From an uncultured Roseibium sp. (lineage in GTDB: Bacteria > Pseudomonadota > Alphaproteobacteria > Rhizobiales > Stappiaceae): a DNA stretch of 64,000 nt. The stretch is from positions 1,856,692 through 1,920,691 of the forward strand of contig NZ_CANMFD010000001.1 in the NCBI RefSeq assembly GCF_947496995.1, read 5' to 3'. The notes below the pieces were generated by a model. The model ran no database searches, had not been told where the DNA came from, and saw nothing but the letters and a program-made list of their open reading frames with translations. Shown here in pieces: positions 54,386 to 61,901 of the stretch (within the stretch, counting starts at the first letter, position 1; each line of letters opens with the position of its first letter). The translations under genes and the position numbers were made by a program.

Positions 54386-54852
54386 TTGAGCGCCTGACCG
54401 TCCGTGACGCCTCCTACATAGCCGCCAATATGCGAGACCATGACCGGGCTGAAATCTGCTGCCAGTTCGAGCATTGGGATAGCCGGGTTTTTGCCATCGC
54501 CGCGCTACAAAGTGAGGTGCCGGGGATGAGCTGGGCGGTCTGGCTCGATGGTCAGCCTGCAGCGGCCTACGGGTTCAGCTATGTCACTCCCTTTGACAGG
54601 GGACGCTGGCAAGCCTGGGCCTTCGGGACGAAGGATTTCAAGAGGTGCCTGCCGATTATGACAAGGCACCTCAACGAGATCCGGCCCATTGTTGAGAAGG
54701 ACTGCAGGCGGTTACAGGCGATTGCCCATGTCGATCACGATGTTGCGCATGGGTGGATTGAAGGCTTTGGGGCAAAGCGTGAGGGGGAGGTACGAGGGTA
54801 TGGGCGGAATGGAGAGGATTTCGTTATTTATGGGTGGGTTCGGGAAGATTGA
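54295..54852 (+). CDS. T7 gp13-like (DUF2833) internal protein
   Basis: The recognisable part (ERLTVRDASYIAANMRDHDRAEI, then WAVWLDGQPAAAYGFSYV) has a GNAT-like fold related to T7 gp13. The frame is open from ATG 54295, but this overlaps terL by 91 bases; the family homology starts near 54385 where no ATG is present, so a rare start or the overlap is real. The role in the virion is probably assembly or ejection. Confidence 0.65.
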   Translation: MAGQSSVEEGAGRSEIGTERGNGRSTCRLLIERLTVRDASYIAANMRDHDRAEICCQFEHWDSRVFAIAALQSEVPGMSWAVWLDGQPAAAYGFSYVTPFDRGRWQAWAFGTKDFKRCLPIMTRHLNEIRPIVEKDCRRLQAIAHVDHDVAHGWIEGFGAKREGEVRGYGRNGEDFVIYGWVRED

Positions 54853-55021
54853 TTGGATCGCTTGCTGGATGAGAGGTGAATTTTTGTTCGCAAAATAAAA
54901 GAAACTGATCTCTAGCGGAAATGAGAAATGTGTATAGCGGCTGTATGATTTCGGCGCAGCCTTCTTGGGATGACCTTAGTCAGTCTCGCCTTCTGGCCGC
55001 GCCGCAACTCACATATTGAGA

Positions 55022-56353
55022 TCAGAAGTTTGACAGATCCAACCTGTAAAGGCCTTCGCTCCCGTCGTGGAAATTGACTTTCGCAACCAGTATGCCATCT
55101 ACAAAGCAGTCAGTCCCAATGTGGATATTCGTGACTTCTTTCATATCCATGAAATCACCAGCCTTTAGAGCCAACTTCGTGGTAGCTGCTCCCGAGTTCC
55201 AGACAAACAGTCCGACCCCGTTAGTGGTGTTGTCATCCATATAGCCTGCGCAGAATGCGACTCTCTTGCCGTCTGTCGCAGGCGGGGTTGCAAATGAGTT
55301 CCCTGTAAACATTACGTTGGGGCCGGTTACCCCAGGCACGGGGCTCACGGCCGTTAGTATGAGTTCTGGTTGCGCGGGATGAGTGTCAAAAGAAAGGGCA
55401 ATTACAGCACCTGCCGCGCCGCCTCCTGATATTGTAAGTTCTGTCTTAAAGGCTAATAATCCTCCGTTTCTCCCTACACTGATTTGGCTCGAGAAGGTAT
55501 CGGAAACACCAGAAATAGTTCCATCACTGAATTGGTATCCTGGTCCTACTTTGGTGTGCAATCCGTCAATGTTGCAACCAAATATTGCCTCGTTCTCGTC
55601 AAGATTGAGTCCAAAAAACAAGAGTTCATCTTCTGGCAACCGGGGCCACACATTCGGATTACCTATAGACTGAAGCATATTCCTTTCTGGGGTGCTGGCG
55701 GTCACGGTATTCAGAATTTGCGTAATCTTTTGCTCATGATCATAAACGGAAACCGAATAGATGCCCGGATCCATCTTTGTCCCAGAGTGATCATTTTGTG
55801 GTCCCCCAAAGCCAGGGAAATAGACTGAGCCGGACGCCCCTGCCACCGGTTGTCCGAATGCCCCTCTTAAGAAAGCTCCTTCCGAGTTAGACACTAAGGG
55901 CTTAGGTCGAACAGTCCCGGAGCTGCGGTCGTATAGAAAAATTCCTGCACGCCTTTGTGGCCAGTTTGCCGCGAAAAAGGCAACAAATCCGTCAACAAAC
56001 ACCGGGCGTGGAATGGTCAGTGTATCACAGGGATTCAGTGTACCACTGGGATCAAGAGGAGAATTGCTGAATGATTGAACGTAAGCATCGGTTTGTCCAG
56101 CTCCCGTCGGCGGACCATACAATCCCGGTAACGGGGTGGCGTTGTCTGTGATCCGCTCCAACACACCATTATACCGTAGAACGAAAAGACCCTCTCGCTC
56201 TTCATTGTCTCCCAGAAAAGTGATGCTAGTTCCATCGAAAACAGGCGGTTCGAATCGAATAAATGCACTAGCAGTACCTGGCATTAAATATTCGGTATCT
56301 ATAAACTTAAGGTAAGTGCAGGCTGGAGTAGGCAGGGTATTAGAAGTATTCAT
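55022..56353 (-). CDS. Beta-propeller-like protein, reverse-strand cargo
   Basis: The 443-aa soluble protein is made of repeated beta-strand blocks (e.g. PVFDGTSITFLGDNEEREGLFVLR; PVFVDGFVAFFAANWPQRRAGIFLY; GKRVAFCAGYMDDNTTNGVGLFVW), about five or six, spaced 60-80 residues apart, as in propellers. No signal peptide is clear. It lies opposite to the late operon between the gp13-like and structural genes, so it is likely expressed from the lysogen. Family and role are unknown. Confidence 0.7.
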   Translation of the reverse strand: MNTSNTLPTPACTYLKFIDTEYLMPGTASAFIRFEPPVFDGTSITFLGDNEEREGLFVLRYNGVLERITDNATPLPGLYGPPTGAGQTDAYVQSFSNSPLDPSGTLNPCDTLTIPRPVFVDGFVAFFAANWPQRRAGIFLYDRSSGTVRPKPLVSNSEGAFLRGAFGQPVAGASGSVYFPGFGGPQNDHSGTKMDPGIYSVSVYDHEQKITQILNTVTASTPERNMLQSIGNPNVWPRLPEDELLFFGLNLDENEAIFGCNIDGLHTKVGPGYQFSDGTISGVSDTFSSQISVGRNGGLLAFKTELTISGGGAAGAVIALSFDTHPAQPELILTAVSPVPGVTGPNVMFTGNSFATPPATDGKRVAFCAGYMDDNTTNGVGLFVWNSGAATTKLALKAGDFMDMKEVTNIHIGTDCFVDGILVAKVNFHDGSEGLYRLDLSNF

Positions 56354-56649
56354 TTTATTTCCTCTTATGAAGTGATTTTTTTATGATTATGTGCAGTCTT
56401 AGTTGTAATTTTTTGCATTAAATAATTAATTATATATTATTGATTGCAAATAAGTTCATTTTAAAATTGCATTGCAAATAAACACACATATGGCGACATA
56501 ATTGGATTGTGCCTTCGCAAAAGCAGCGAGTCTTGAATGTTGCAGACGTGACCCATTTGGCGGTTTCACGAACACAGGATCAACTCTTCAAGACGGCATG
56601 AATTCAGTTGTTAAGCAATCTCCCTGACGAGTCAGAAAGGTCTTAGGAC
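56354..56649 (-). promoter_or_regulatory. AT-rich promoter region of the cargo gene
   Basis: This 296-bp stretch is very AT-rich near 56390-56480, with TATATATTATTGATTGC and twofold ATTGCAAATAA. It is the likely promoter of the reverse-strand gene and is unlike its GC-rich surroundings. Host silencers such as MucR or H-NS-like proteins may bind here; this is inference. Confidence 0.5.
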
Positions 56650-56874
56650 ATGTGCATGTTTGGCGGTGGTGCGAAGACACCAGAGCCGGAACCGGCCCCG
56701 GCAGCGCCGCGAGAGCCTGATCCACAAAGGCAGGCAAAGAACCTGAGTGAGAACAACCGCCGCCGCCGGGCTGCGGCCTTCGGTGGTCGGGCAACCACGC
56801 TTACGAGCCCGCTTGGGGTGAGCAACTACGGTTCCGCCTCTCGGGGCGGTGTCACGGTCCTCGGGGGTGCTTGA
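56650..56874 (+). CDS. Small phage structural protein
   Basis: The 74-aa protein (MCMFGGGAKTPEPEPAPAAPR, with GGRATTLTSPLGV) is rich in Pro and Gly. Similar short proteins precede the portal gene in T7-like and BPP-1-like phages. It overlaps the portal start by one base. Confidence 0.7.
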   Translation: MCMFGGGAKTPEPEPAPAAPREPDPQRQAKNLSENNRRRRAAAFGGRATTLTSPLGVSNYGSASRGGVTVLGGA

Positions 56875-58574
56875 TGGGTATCGTTGACGATCTGAAACAA
56901 GAGCTGCAGGCAGCCCGATCCGAGCGGCTTTGGTACGAAACCGACTGGCAGGACTACATCAAGTACACGGCGCCGGATATGGAACGAGGTTTCAACACGG
57001 TGCGCGGCGTCTCTGCGCCAACCGGTATGGTTGCTCTACAAAGTTCGGCAGCGAAAGAGCGTTCTCGCGGGCTCTATGACGGCACTGCTGTCTGGCTGCT
57101 TGACCGGCTTGTATCCGGTGTTGGTGCCTTGACGATGCCGGAAGGCTTCCACTGGCACGGCGTTGGGTTCGGCGATCCGTTCGCTCCGGAGCCAGGGCAG
57201 GTAGACGAAGAGTTCTTTGAGGCTGTCCGGGACCATCTGTTCAAGGTGCGGTATGCGCCGCGTTCGGGCTTTGCTTTGGCAAACCGGTCCCGGCTGGTTT
57301 CCACGATCAAGCTGGGGACCGGCATTTTGATGCCGCACGAGAATGAGGGCAGCCTTGCTGACATCCGTGTGCCGCTGCACTACCGGTATATTCCGCTTTA
57401 TGAAATGTTCCTAGTCGTGGACGCACAGGGCAACGATTGCGGCTTCTTCCGGGTGCGGACGCTGAAAGCGTGGCAGGCCGTGAAGGAGTATCAGGGCAAC
57501 GTTTCGGATAAGGTCAGCACGGACGCGGGCGACCCAAAGCGCAAGTCCAATGAGCATGTGTTTGTGCATGCCTGCTTCAAGCGCGAAGGTGGAAAAGCCG
57601 GGGCAAGCGATGTGTCGCGCTCCGCTTTTGAAAGCCTGCACTTTGAAGAAGAGAGCGGCCATATCTGCCGCCGCTCCGGCTTCTTCGAGTATCCGCTTGT
57701 TGTGAGCCGCTGGGATCGGGACGGGCTGTCGCCTTACGGCTCGCCTCCGCAGGCAAAGCTCATGGGAGACATCAAGAGCCTTCAGAGCTTGGCCAAAGAG
57801 GCATTGATTGCCAGTTCTCAGGCGGTGCGGCCGCCTCTAGCCACCCATGACATGGAGCGGCAGCTCAATCTCAATCCGGGCAGGGTCAATCCCGGCCTGA
57901 TCAACGAGAGCGGTCAGCCAATGTTCCGGCCCATGATCGATACGGTCAATCCGGGAGCGGCTGACAATCAGATTGAGAACATCCGGGAAAAGCTCCGGAT
58001 CGGGCTTTATGGCGACCTTTGGCAAACGCTTCTGGAAGGCAATGGCCGCACGGCGACGGAGGCGAACATTCGGCGTCAGGAAATGGCCGATATGATCGGG
58101 CCGTTCTCCACGAACATCATGGCAGGCAATGAAAACCTGTTTGAGCGTGAGATCGGGGTGCTCGGCCGCCGTGGTGCATTTGCCCCAGGCTCGCCCTTAG
58201 AGCCGCCTGAAGCCGTTCTGGATGGCGAGGTGACGCTGACTTCCACGGCTCCAATCGATCAGATGCGCGATGCAGGCCACTTCGAGGCAATCATGGGCTT
58301 TCAGGAGTATCTTGGGGCGGCTGCGGCTGCTGATCCAACCATTCTTGATCTGCATGACCGGGAAGAGGAATACGATTTGACGCTTAAGTCTCTCGGGCTT
58401 CCGGCAAAGCTCAGGCGCTCTCCGGAAGAGGTAGCGCAGGTGCGGCAGAACCGGGCTGAACAACAGCAACAGGCCGAACAGCTTGCTGCCGGTGAAAGCA
58501 TGGCACGCATGGCAAAGGATGCTGCCCCGGCCTTGACGGCATTGCGGGAAGGTGGCGGCCATGATCTGGCGTAG
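56874..58574 (+). CDS. Portal protein (head-to-tail connector, T7-like)
   Basis: The 566-aa protein has the podoviral head-tail connector features: WQDYIKYTAPDMERGF near residue 25, GTAVWLLDRLVSGVGALTMPEGFHWHGV near residue 70, and a Gln-rich C-terminus (VRQNRAEQQQQAEQLAAG). It forms the ring through which DNA enters. It overlaps the neighbours on both sides. Confidence 0.9.
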   Translation: MGIVDDLKQELQAARSERLWYETDWQDYIKYTAPDMERGFNTVRGVSAPTGMVALQSSAAKERSRGLYDGTAVWLLDRLVSGVGALTMPEGFHWHGVGFGDPFAPEPGQVDEEFFEAVRDHLFKVRYAPRSGFALANRSRLVSTIKLGTGILMPHENEGSLADIRVPLHYRYIPLYEMFLVVDAQGNDCGFFRVRTLKAWQAVKEYQGNVSDKVSTDAGDPKRKSNEHVFVHACFKREGGKAGASDVSRSAFESLHFEEESGHICRRSGFFEYPLVVSRWDRDGLSPYGSPPQAKLMGDIKSLQSLAKEALIASSQAVRPPLATHDMERQLNLNPGRVNPGLINESGQPMFRPMIDTVNPGAADNQIENIREKLRIGLYGDLWQTLLEGNGRTATEANIRRQEMADMIGPFSTNIMAGNENLFEREIGVLGRRGAFAPGSPLEPPEAVLDGEVTLTSTAPIDQMRDAGHFEAIMGFQEYLGAAAAADPTILDLHDREEEYDLTLKSLGLPAKLRRSPEEVAQVRQNRAEQQQQAEQLAAGESMARMAKDAAPALTALREGGGHDLA

Positions 58575-58872
58575 CCTTCGGCGGCGAACGCCTTTCATAA
58601 GCCGCAGACCGGCAGAATTGGAACGGGCCTATCGGTCCGTTTTTTTGTGTCCGGATGGTCAAACAGTTTTGGCCGATCTCGCGGCGCTGAGCGGTATCTA
58701 CCAAGCGCCGCCCATTGACGTTGATCCGCGCAGGGGCGGGTACGTGGACGGGCGAAAGGCGCTGTTTGCCCGCATCCTCTCAATGATCCGCATTTCTGAG
58801 GAAGAGCATGCCGCCTTGCAGGAAGCGGCCCGGCTCGAAACCCTTCCATCACTCCCACACGAGGACCCTTGA
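58561..58872 (+). CDS. Bbp19-like phage protein
   Basis: The 103-aa protein has AYRSVFLCPDGQTVLADLAALSGIYQAP, as in Bbp19 of Bordetella phage BPP-1, a structural or assembly factor beside the portal. ATG 58561 was preferred to GTG 58552. It overlaps the portal stop. Confidence 0.75.
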   Translation: MIWRSLRRRTPFISRRPAELERAYRSVFLCPDGQTVLADLAALSGIYQAPPIDVDPRRGGYVDGRKALFARILSMIRISEEEHAALQEAARLETLPSLPHEDP

Positions 58873-58874
58873 CG

Positions 58875-59753
58875 ATGACCACTGTAATTGGTGCTGGCAC
58901 GACAACGCAGCCTACTCCCGGCGCTGAAAATCCCGGTGCTGACTTCCTGTCGTCCCTGAGCGACGACAACAAGACATTGGCCACCCAGCAGGGTTGGAAC
59001 GATAGCGGTGCGGTGTTTGACGGCTACCGCGCTATGCAGGGCCAGCTCTCAAGTTCTGTGGCCTTGCCGGGCGAAGGGGCAACCCCGGAGCAGGTGAGCG
59101 ACTTTTACGGCTCTGTCTCCCAGCACTGGACGCCGAAAGACGGCTACGAGTTCAAGATGCCGGATGGCCTGGCTGAGAGCTTTCCCTATGACGAGGCCTT
59201 CGCCAAGGAAGCGGGAGGCTGGTTTCAGGAAGCCGGGCTGCCGCCTCATGTCGCGCAAACGCTGCATGATAAGTGGGTTGGCAAGATGGCGGCGGCGCAT
59301 GAGCAGACAACGGCCACCCAGGCAGCGGAGGCCGCAAAGACGGCGGAAGCTGCAAGCGCCGCCCATGACGCTCTTGTCAAGGAATACGGCCAGCCGGACA
59401 GCGATGGCTACAAGAACCTGATCGAGAAGGCTGTCCGTGCTCAGACGGCGCTGAAAGATGGCGGCGTAGACGTTACCGACTGGTTTGCAGACAAGGGCCT
59501 GATGAGCGAAGCGGATGAAAAGGGGAACCAGCAGGTTCTGGATCCCACGGCGGTCAAGCTGCTGGCTTTTGTTCACGACAAGGCGCTGACGGAAGATGGC
59601 CTGTCCCAGATTGGCGGTGAACAGGGCGGCAACCCTTTCGACAAGAGCAAGACTGACCTTGCCAAGCAAGACGAGCTCTTGAGGACCAACCCGGAGCGGG
59701 CCAAAACGCTCATCAAGGCTGCAGGCCGCGATCCGGCGTTGTTCGGGCTGTAA
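58875..59753 (+). CDS. Scaffold-like phage protein
   Basis: The 292-aa acidic, Ala-rich helical protein has a long helix near residues 115-185 (EQTTATQAAEAAKTAEAASA in part) and lies directly before the capsid gene, as T7-like scaffolding proteins do. ATG 58875 follows GAGGA; TTG 58869 is an alternative. It is probably removed from mature heads. Confidence 0.75.
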   Translation: MTTVIGAGTTTQPTPGAENPGADFLSSLSDDNKTLATQQGWNDSGAVFDGYRAMQGQLSSSVALPGEGATPEQVSDFYGSVSQHWTPKDGYEFKMPDGLAESFPYDEAFAKEAGGWFQEAGLPPHVAQTLHDKWVGKMAAAHEQTTATQAAEAAKTAEAASAAHDALVKEYGQPDSDGYKNLIEKAVRAQTALKDGGVDVTDWFADKGLMSEADEKGNQQVLDPTAVKLLAFVHDKALTEDGLSQIGGEQGGNPFDKSKTDLAKQDELLRTNPERAKTLIKAAGRDPALFGL

Positions 59754-59830
59754 GCCCCACTCGGGGCAAGGCGCTCCATTCCTGAAAAAAACAAAACTAC
59801 CAGACAGTCCCAACAGAAAGGTTTGACTGA

Positions 59831-60868
59831 ATGACCACTGCTGTTTCCGATATCGTCGTTCCACGCGTATTCACGCCTTACATGGCCGAGAACAAGCCGG
59901 CCAAACTGATCCTTCTTGAAAACTCCGGCATTCTGGCCGCTCCGGACCCGGAGATTGGCAAGCGTTTTGAAAGCGGCGGCAGCCTGATCGAGACGCCCTT
60001 CTGGGAAGATCTGGACGATGGCGAGCCGGTCATCATCGATGACAGCGACAACAAAATCAGCACCGCGAAAATCGGCGCTTCCGACATGAAGGCCTACAAG
60101 CACCGCATGGCCAAAAAGTGGGGTGCGAAGACGGTCGCCAGCTACGCGGCTACGGGCCGGGGCGATAGTGCGATGAACCGGGTTGCGGAGCGGATCGGCT
60201 CCTATTGGGGCCGTCGCAAGGAAGAAAGGATCATGGCAACGGCGTCGGGGGTGATTGCCGATAACGTTGCGAACGATGGCGCTGACATGGTGTTTTCGGT
60301 CTACTCGGATGTTGCCTCACCCACGGCGGCAAACCGGATCAGCTATCAGGCGATCAACAAGGCCCGGCTGACCATGGGCGAAAACCTTGACGATCTGCGT
60401 GTGATCGCCATGCACAGCTTCGTTTACGGTACCTTGTTGGACGATGAAAAGATTGAGTTCAAGAAGCCGTCCGAAGCGCCGTTTGAAGTCCCTTACTTCG
60501 CCGGAATGATGGTCATTCATTCGGAAATGATGCCGGTGAACGCTGGCGCGAATTCCGATGAATACGATTGCTTCCTGTTCGCTCCGGGCGCGTTCATGCA
60601 CATCGATCAGGTGCCGAGCCGACCGACGCAATACGGCAACGAGGGCACGGAAATCACGCGTGATCCGGATATCGGTGACGGCGGCGGCGCGGACTACCTG
60701 ACCACGCGCCGGTTTGAATTGATCCACCCGCACGGGATGGACTTCACCGCCGCCAGCCTTGCCAAACAGCAAGGCGCAGCCCTGGCTGAGTTGAAGAACG
60801 CGGCCAATTGGGACCGGAAGTACCGGCGCAAGAACGTCAAGTTCGCTTGTCTCAAGGTGAATATCTGA
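59831..60868 (+). CDS. Major capsid protein
   Basis: The 345-aa protein has the fold pattern of BPP-1/T7-like coat proteins: VVPRVFTPYMAENKPAKL near the start, DLDDGEPVIIDDSDN near residue 57, MAKKWGAKTVASYAATG near residue 93. It would form the icosahedral shell. A strong terminator follows. Confidence 0.9.
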   Translation: MTTAVSDIVVPRVFTPYMAENKPAKLILLENSGILAAPDPEIGKRFESGGSLIETPFWEDLDDGEPVIIDDSDNKISTAKIGASDMKAYKHRMAKKWGAKTVASYAATGRGDSAMNRVAERIGSYWGRRKEERIMATASGVIADNVANDGADMVFSVYSDVASPTAANRISYQAINKARLTMGENLDDLRVIAMHSFVYGTLLDDEKIEFKKPSEAPFEVPYFAGMMVIHSEMMPVNAGANSDEYDCFLFAPGAFMHIDQVPSRPTQYGNEGTEITRDPDIGDGGGADYLTTRRFELIHPHGMDFTAASLAKQQGAALAELKNAANWDRKYRRKNVKFACLKVNI

Positions 60869-60895
60869 CCGACTGAAAGATCAGGCTTGAAGGAG

Positions 60896-60920
60896 CGGGC
60901 GGCATTGGCCGCCCGTTTTT
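60896..60920 (+). terminator. Intrinsic terminator after the capsid gene
   Basis: A perfect 8-bp stem CGGGCGGC/GCCGCCCG (60896-60903 with 60908-60915), loop ATTG, is followed by five T. It can lower expression of downstream tail genes relative to the capsid. Confidence 0.92.
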
Positions 60921-60938
60921 GTTTGGGAAAGGGAACAC

Positions 60939-61295
60939 ATGGGAACCGCAGTAGACGAGCGCCGGAAACGGCATTTGAAAGCCCTTGAGGCACGTCATAG
61001 GGAAGAGTTCGACAAGGAGCACGGGCGGGAGAAGACCCGCAAGGACGCAAAGCGGGCAGCTCTTGCAGATGCAATGTCCGCGCTTTGGAACAAGAGCCGG
61101 TCGGGCACGGAAAGGCTCGGTAGCGCAGAGGCGACCGCTTCAGATGGTCAGAAAGGGCCGCTGCCGGAAGGCTGGAGGGAGGCACACTGGAAAACACTTC
61201 AGGCCATGGCCGCCGAATTTGCTGGTGTTGAAACGTCCAACAAAGACGAGAGCATTCAGGCACTTGAAGCATACGAAGCCAGAGTTTCGAAGTAG
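60939..61295 (+). CDS. Hypothetical phage protein
   Basis: The 118-aa charged helical protein (TAVDERRKRHLKALEARHRE) lies between the capsid and tail tubular genes. No family is recognised. Confidence 0.65.
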   Translation: MGTAVDERRKRHLKALEARHREEFDKEHGREKTRKDAKRAALADAMSALWNKSRSGTERLGSAEATASDGQKGPLPEGWREAHWKTLQAMAAEFAGVETSNKDESIQALEAYEARVSK

Positions 61296-61313
61296 CGCGA
61301 GAAAGGGGGCACA

Positions 61314-61901
61314 GTGTCTGGAACCGTCAACACTGCAGTCGATGTCGCCAATCTTGCACTTGCTCATTTGAAGGAAGCGCCAATCCGCGATTTCGATTAT
61401 TCGTCCGTGGCATCGCGTTGGTTCCGGAATCATTATGCGAGCTTCCGGGATGCTTATCTTGCACAACATGATTGGGATTTCGCAATCGAGTTGACCCGGA
61501 TCGGGGCGGATGGCGTATCGCCGCCGTTTCGCTGGAAATACCGGTACCGAAAGCCGAATGACGCTTTGCGCATACCACAGCAGACCGTTGACGGGGCTCC
61601 GGACGGGGCACTCATCCGCTTTGAGGTCGCTGGTCAGTGGATCATGACAGACCGGGCACCGCCATTGCCGCTTCGCTACATCAGCAGGGTGACACGTGAA
61701 AGTGAGTTTTCGCCGCTCTTTGTGCATGGCTTTGCGCTGTTTCTAGCCTCGGGCTGTGCACACGTCATCACGGGCAAGAACAGTCGTGCACAGGAGCTCC
61801 GGGAGGCGGCAAGCCAGGCGCTCGAGAGTGCAGAAACCTATGACGCCGGGCAGGGGACGCCTTTGCCGATGGCTGATCTTGAAATCATTGAGGGCAGATG
61901 A
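61314..61901 (+). CDS. Tail tubular protein A-like
   Basis: The 195-aa protein (GTG start) has the gp11-like pattern NTAVDVANLALAHLKEAPI and CAHVITGKNSRAQEL. It would form the upper tail ring beneath the portal. It overlaps the next gene by four bases. Confidence 0.8.
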   Translation: MSGTVNTAVDVANLALAHLKEAPIRDFDYSSVASRWFRNHYASFRDAYLAQHDWDFAIELTRIGADGVSPPFRWKYRYRKPNDALRIPQQTVDGAPDGALIRFEVAGQWIMTDRAPPLPLRYISRVTRESEFSPLFVHGFALFLASGCAHVITGKNSRAQELREAASQALESAETYDAGQGTPLPMADLEIIEGR

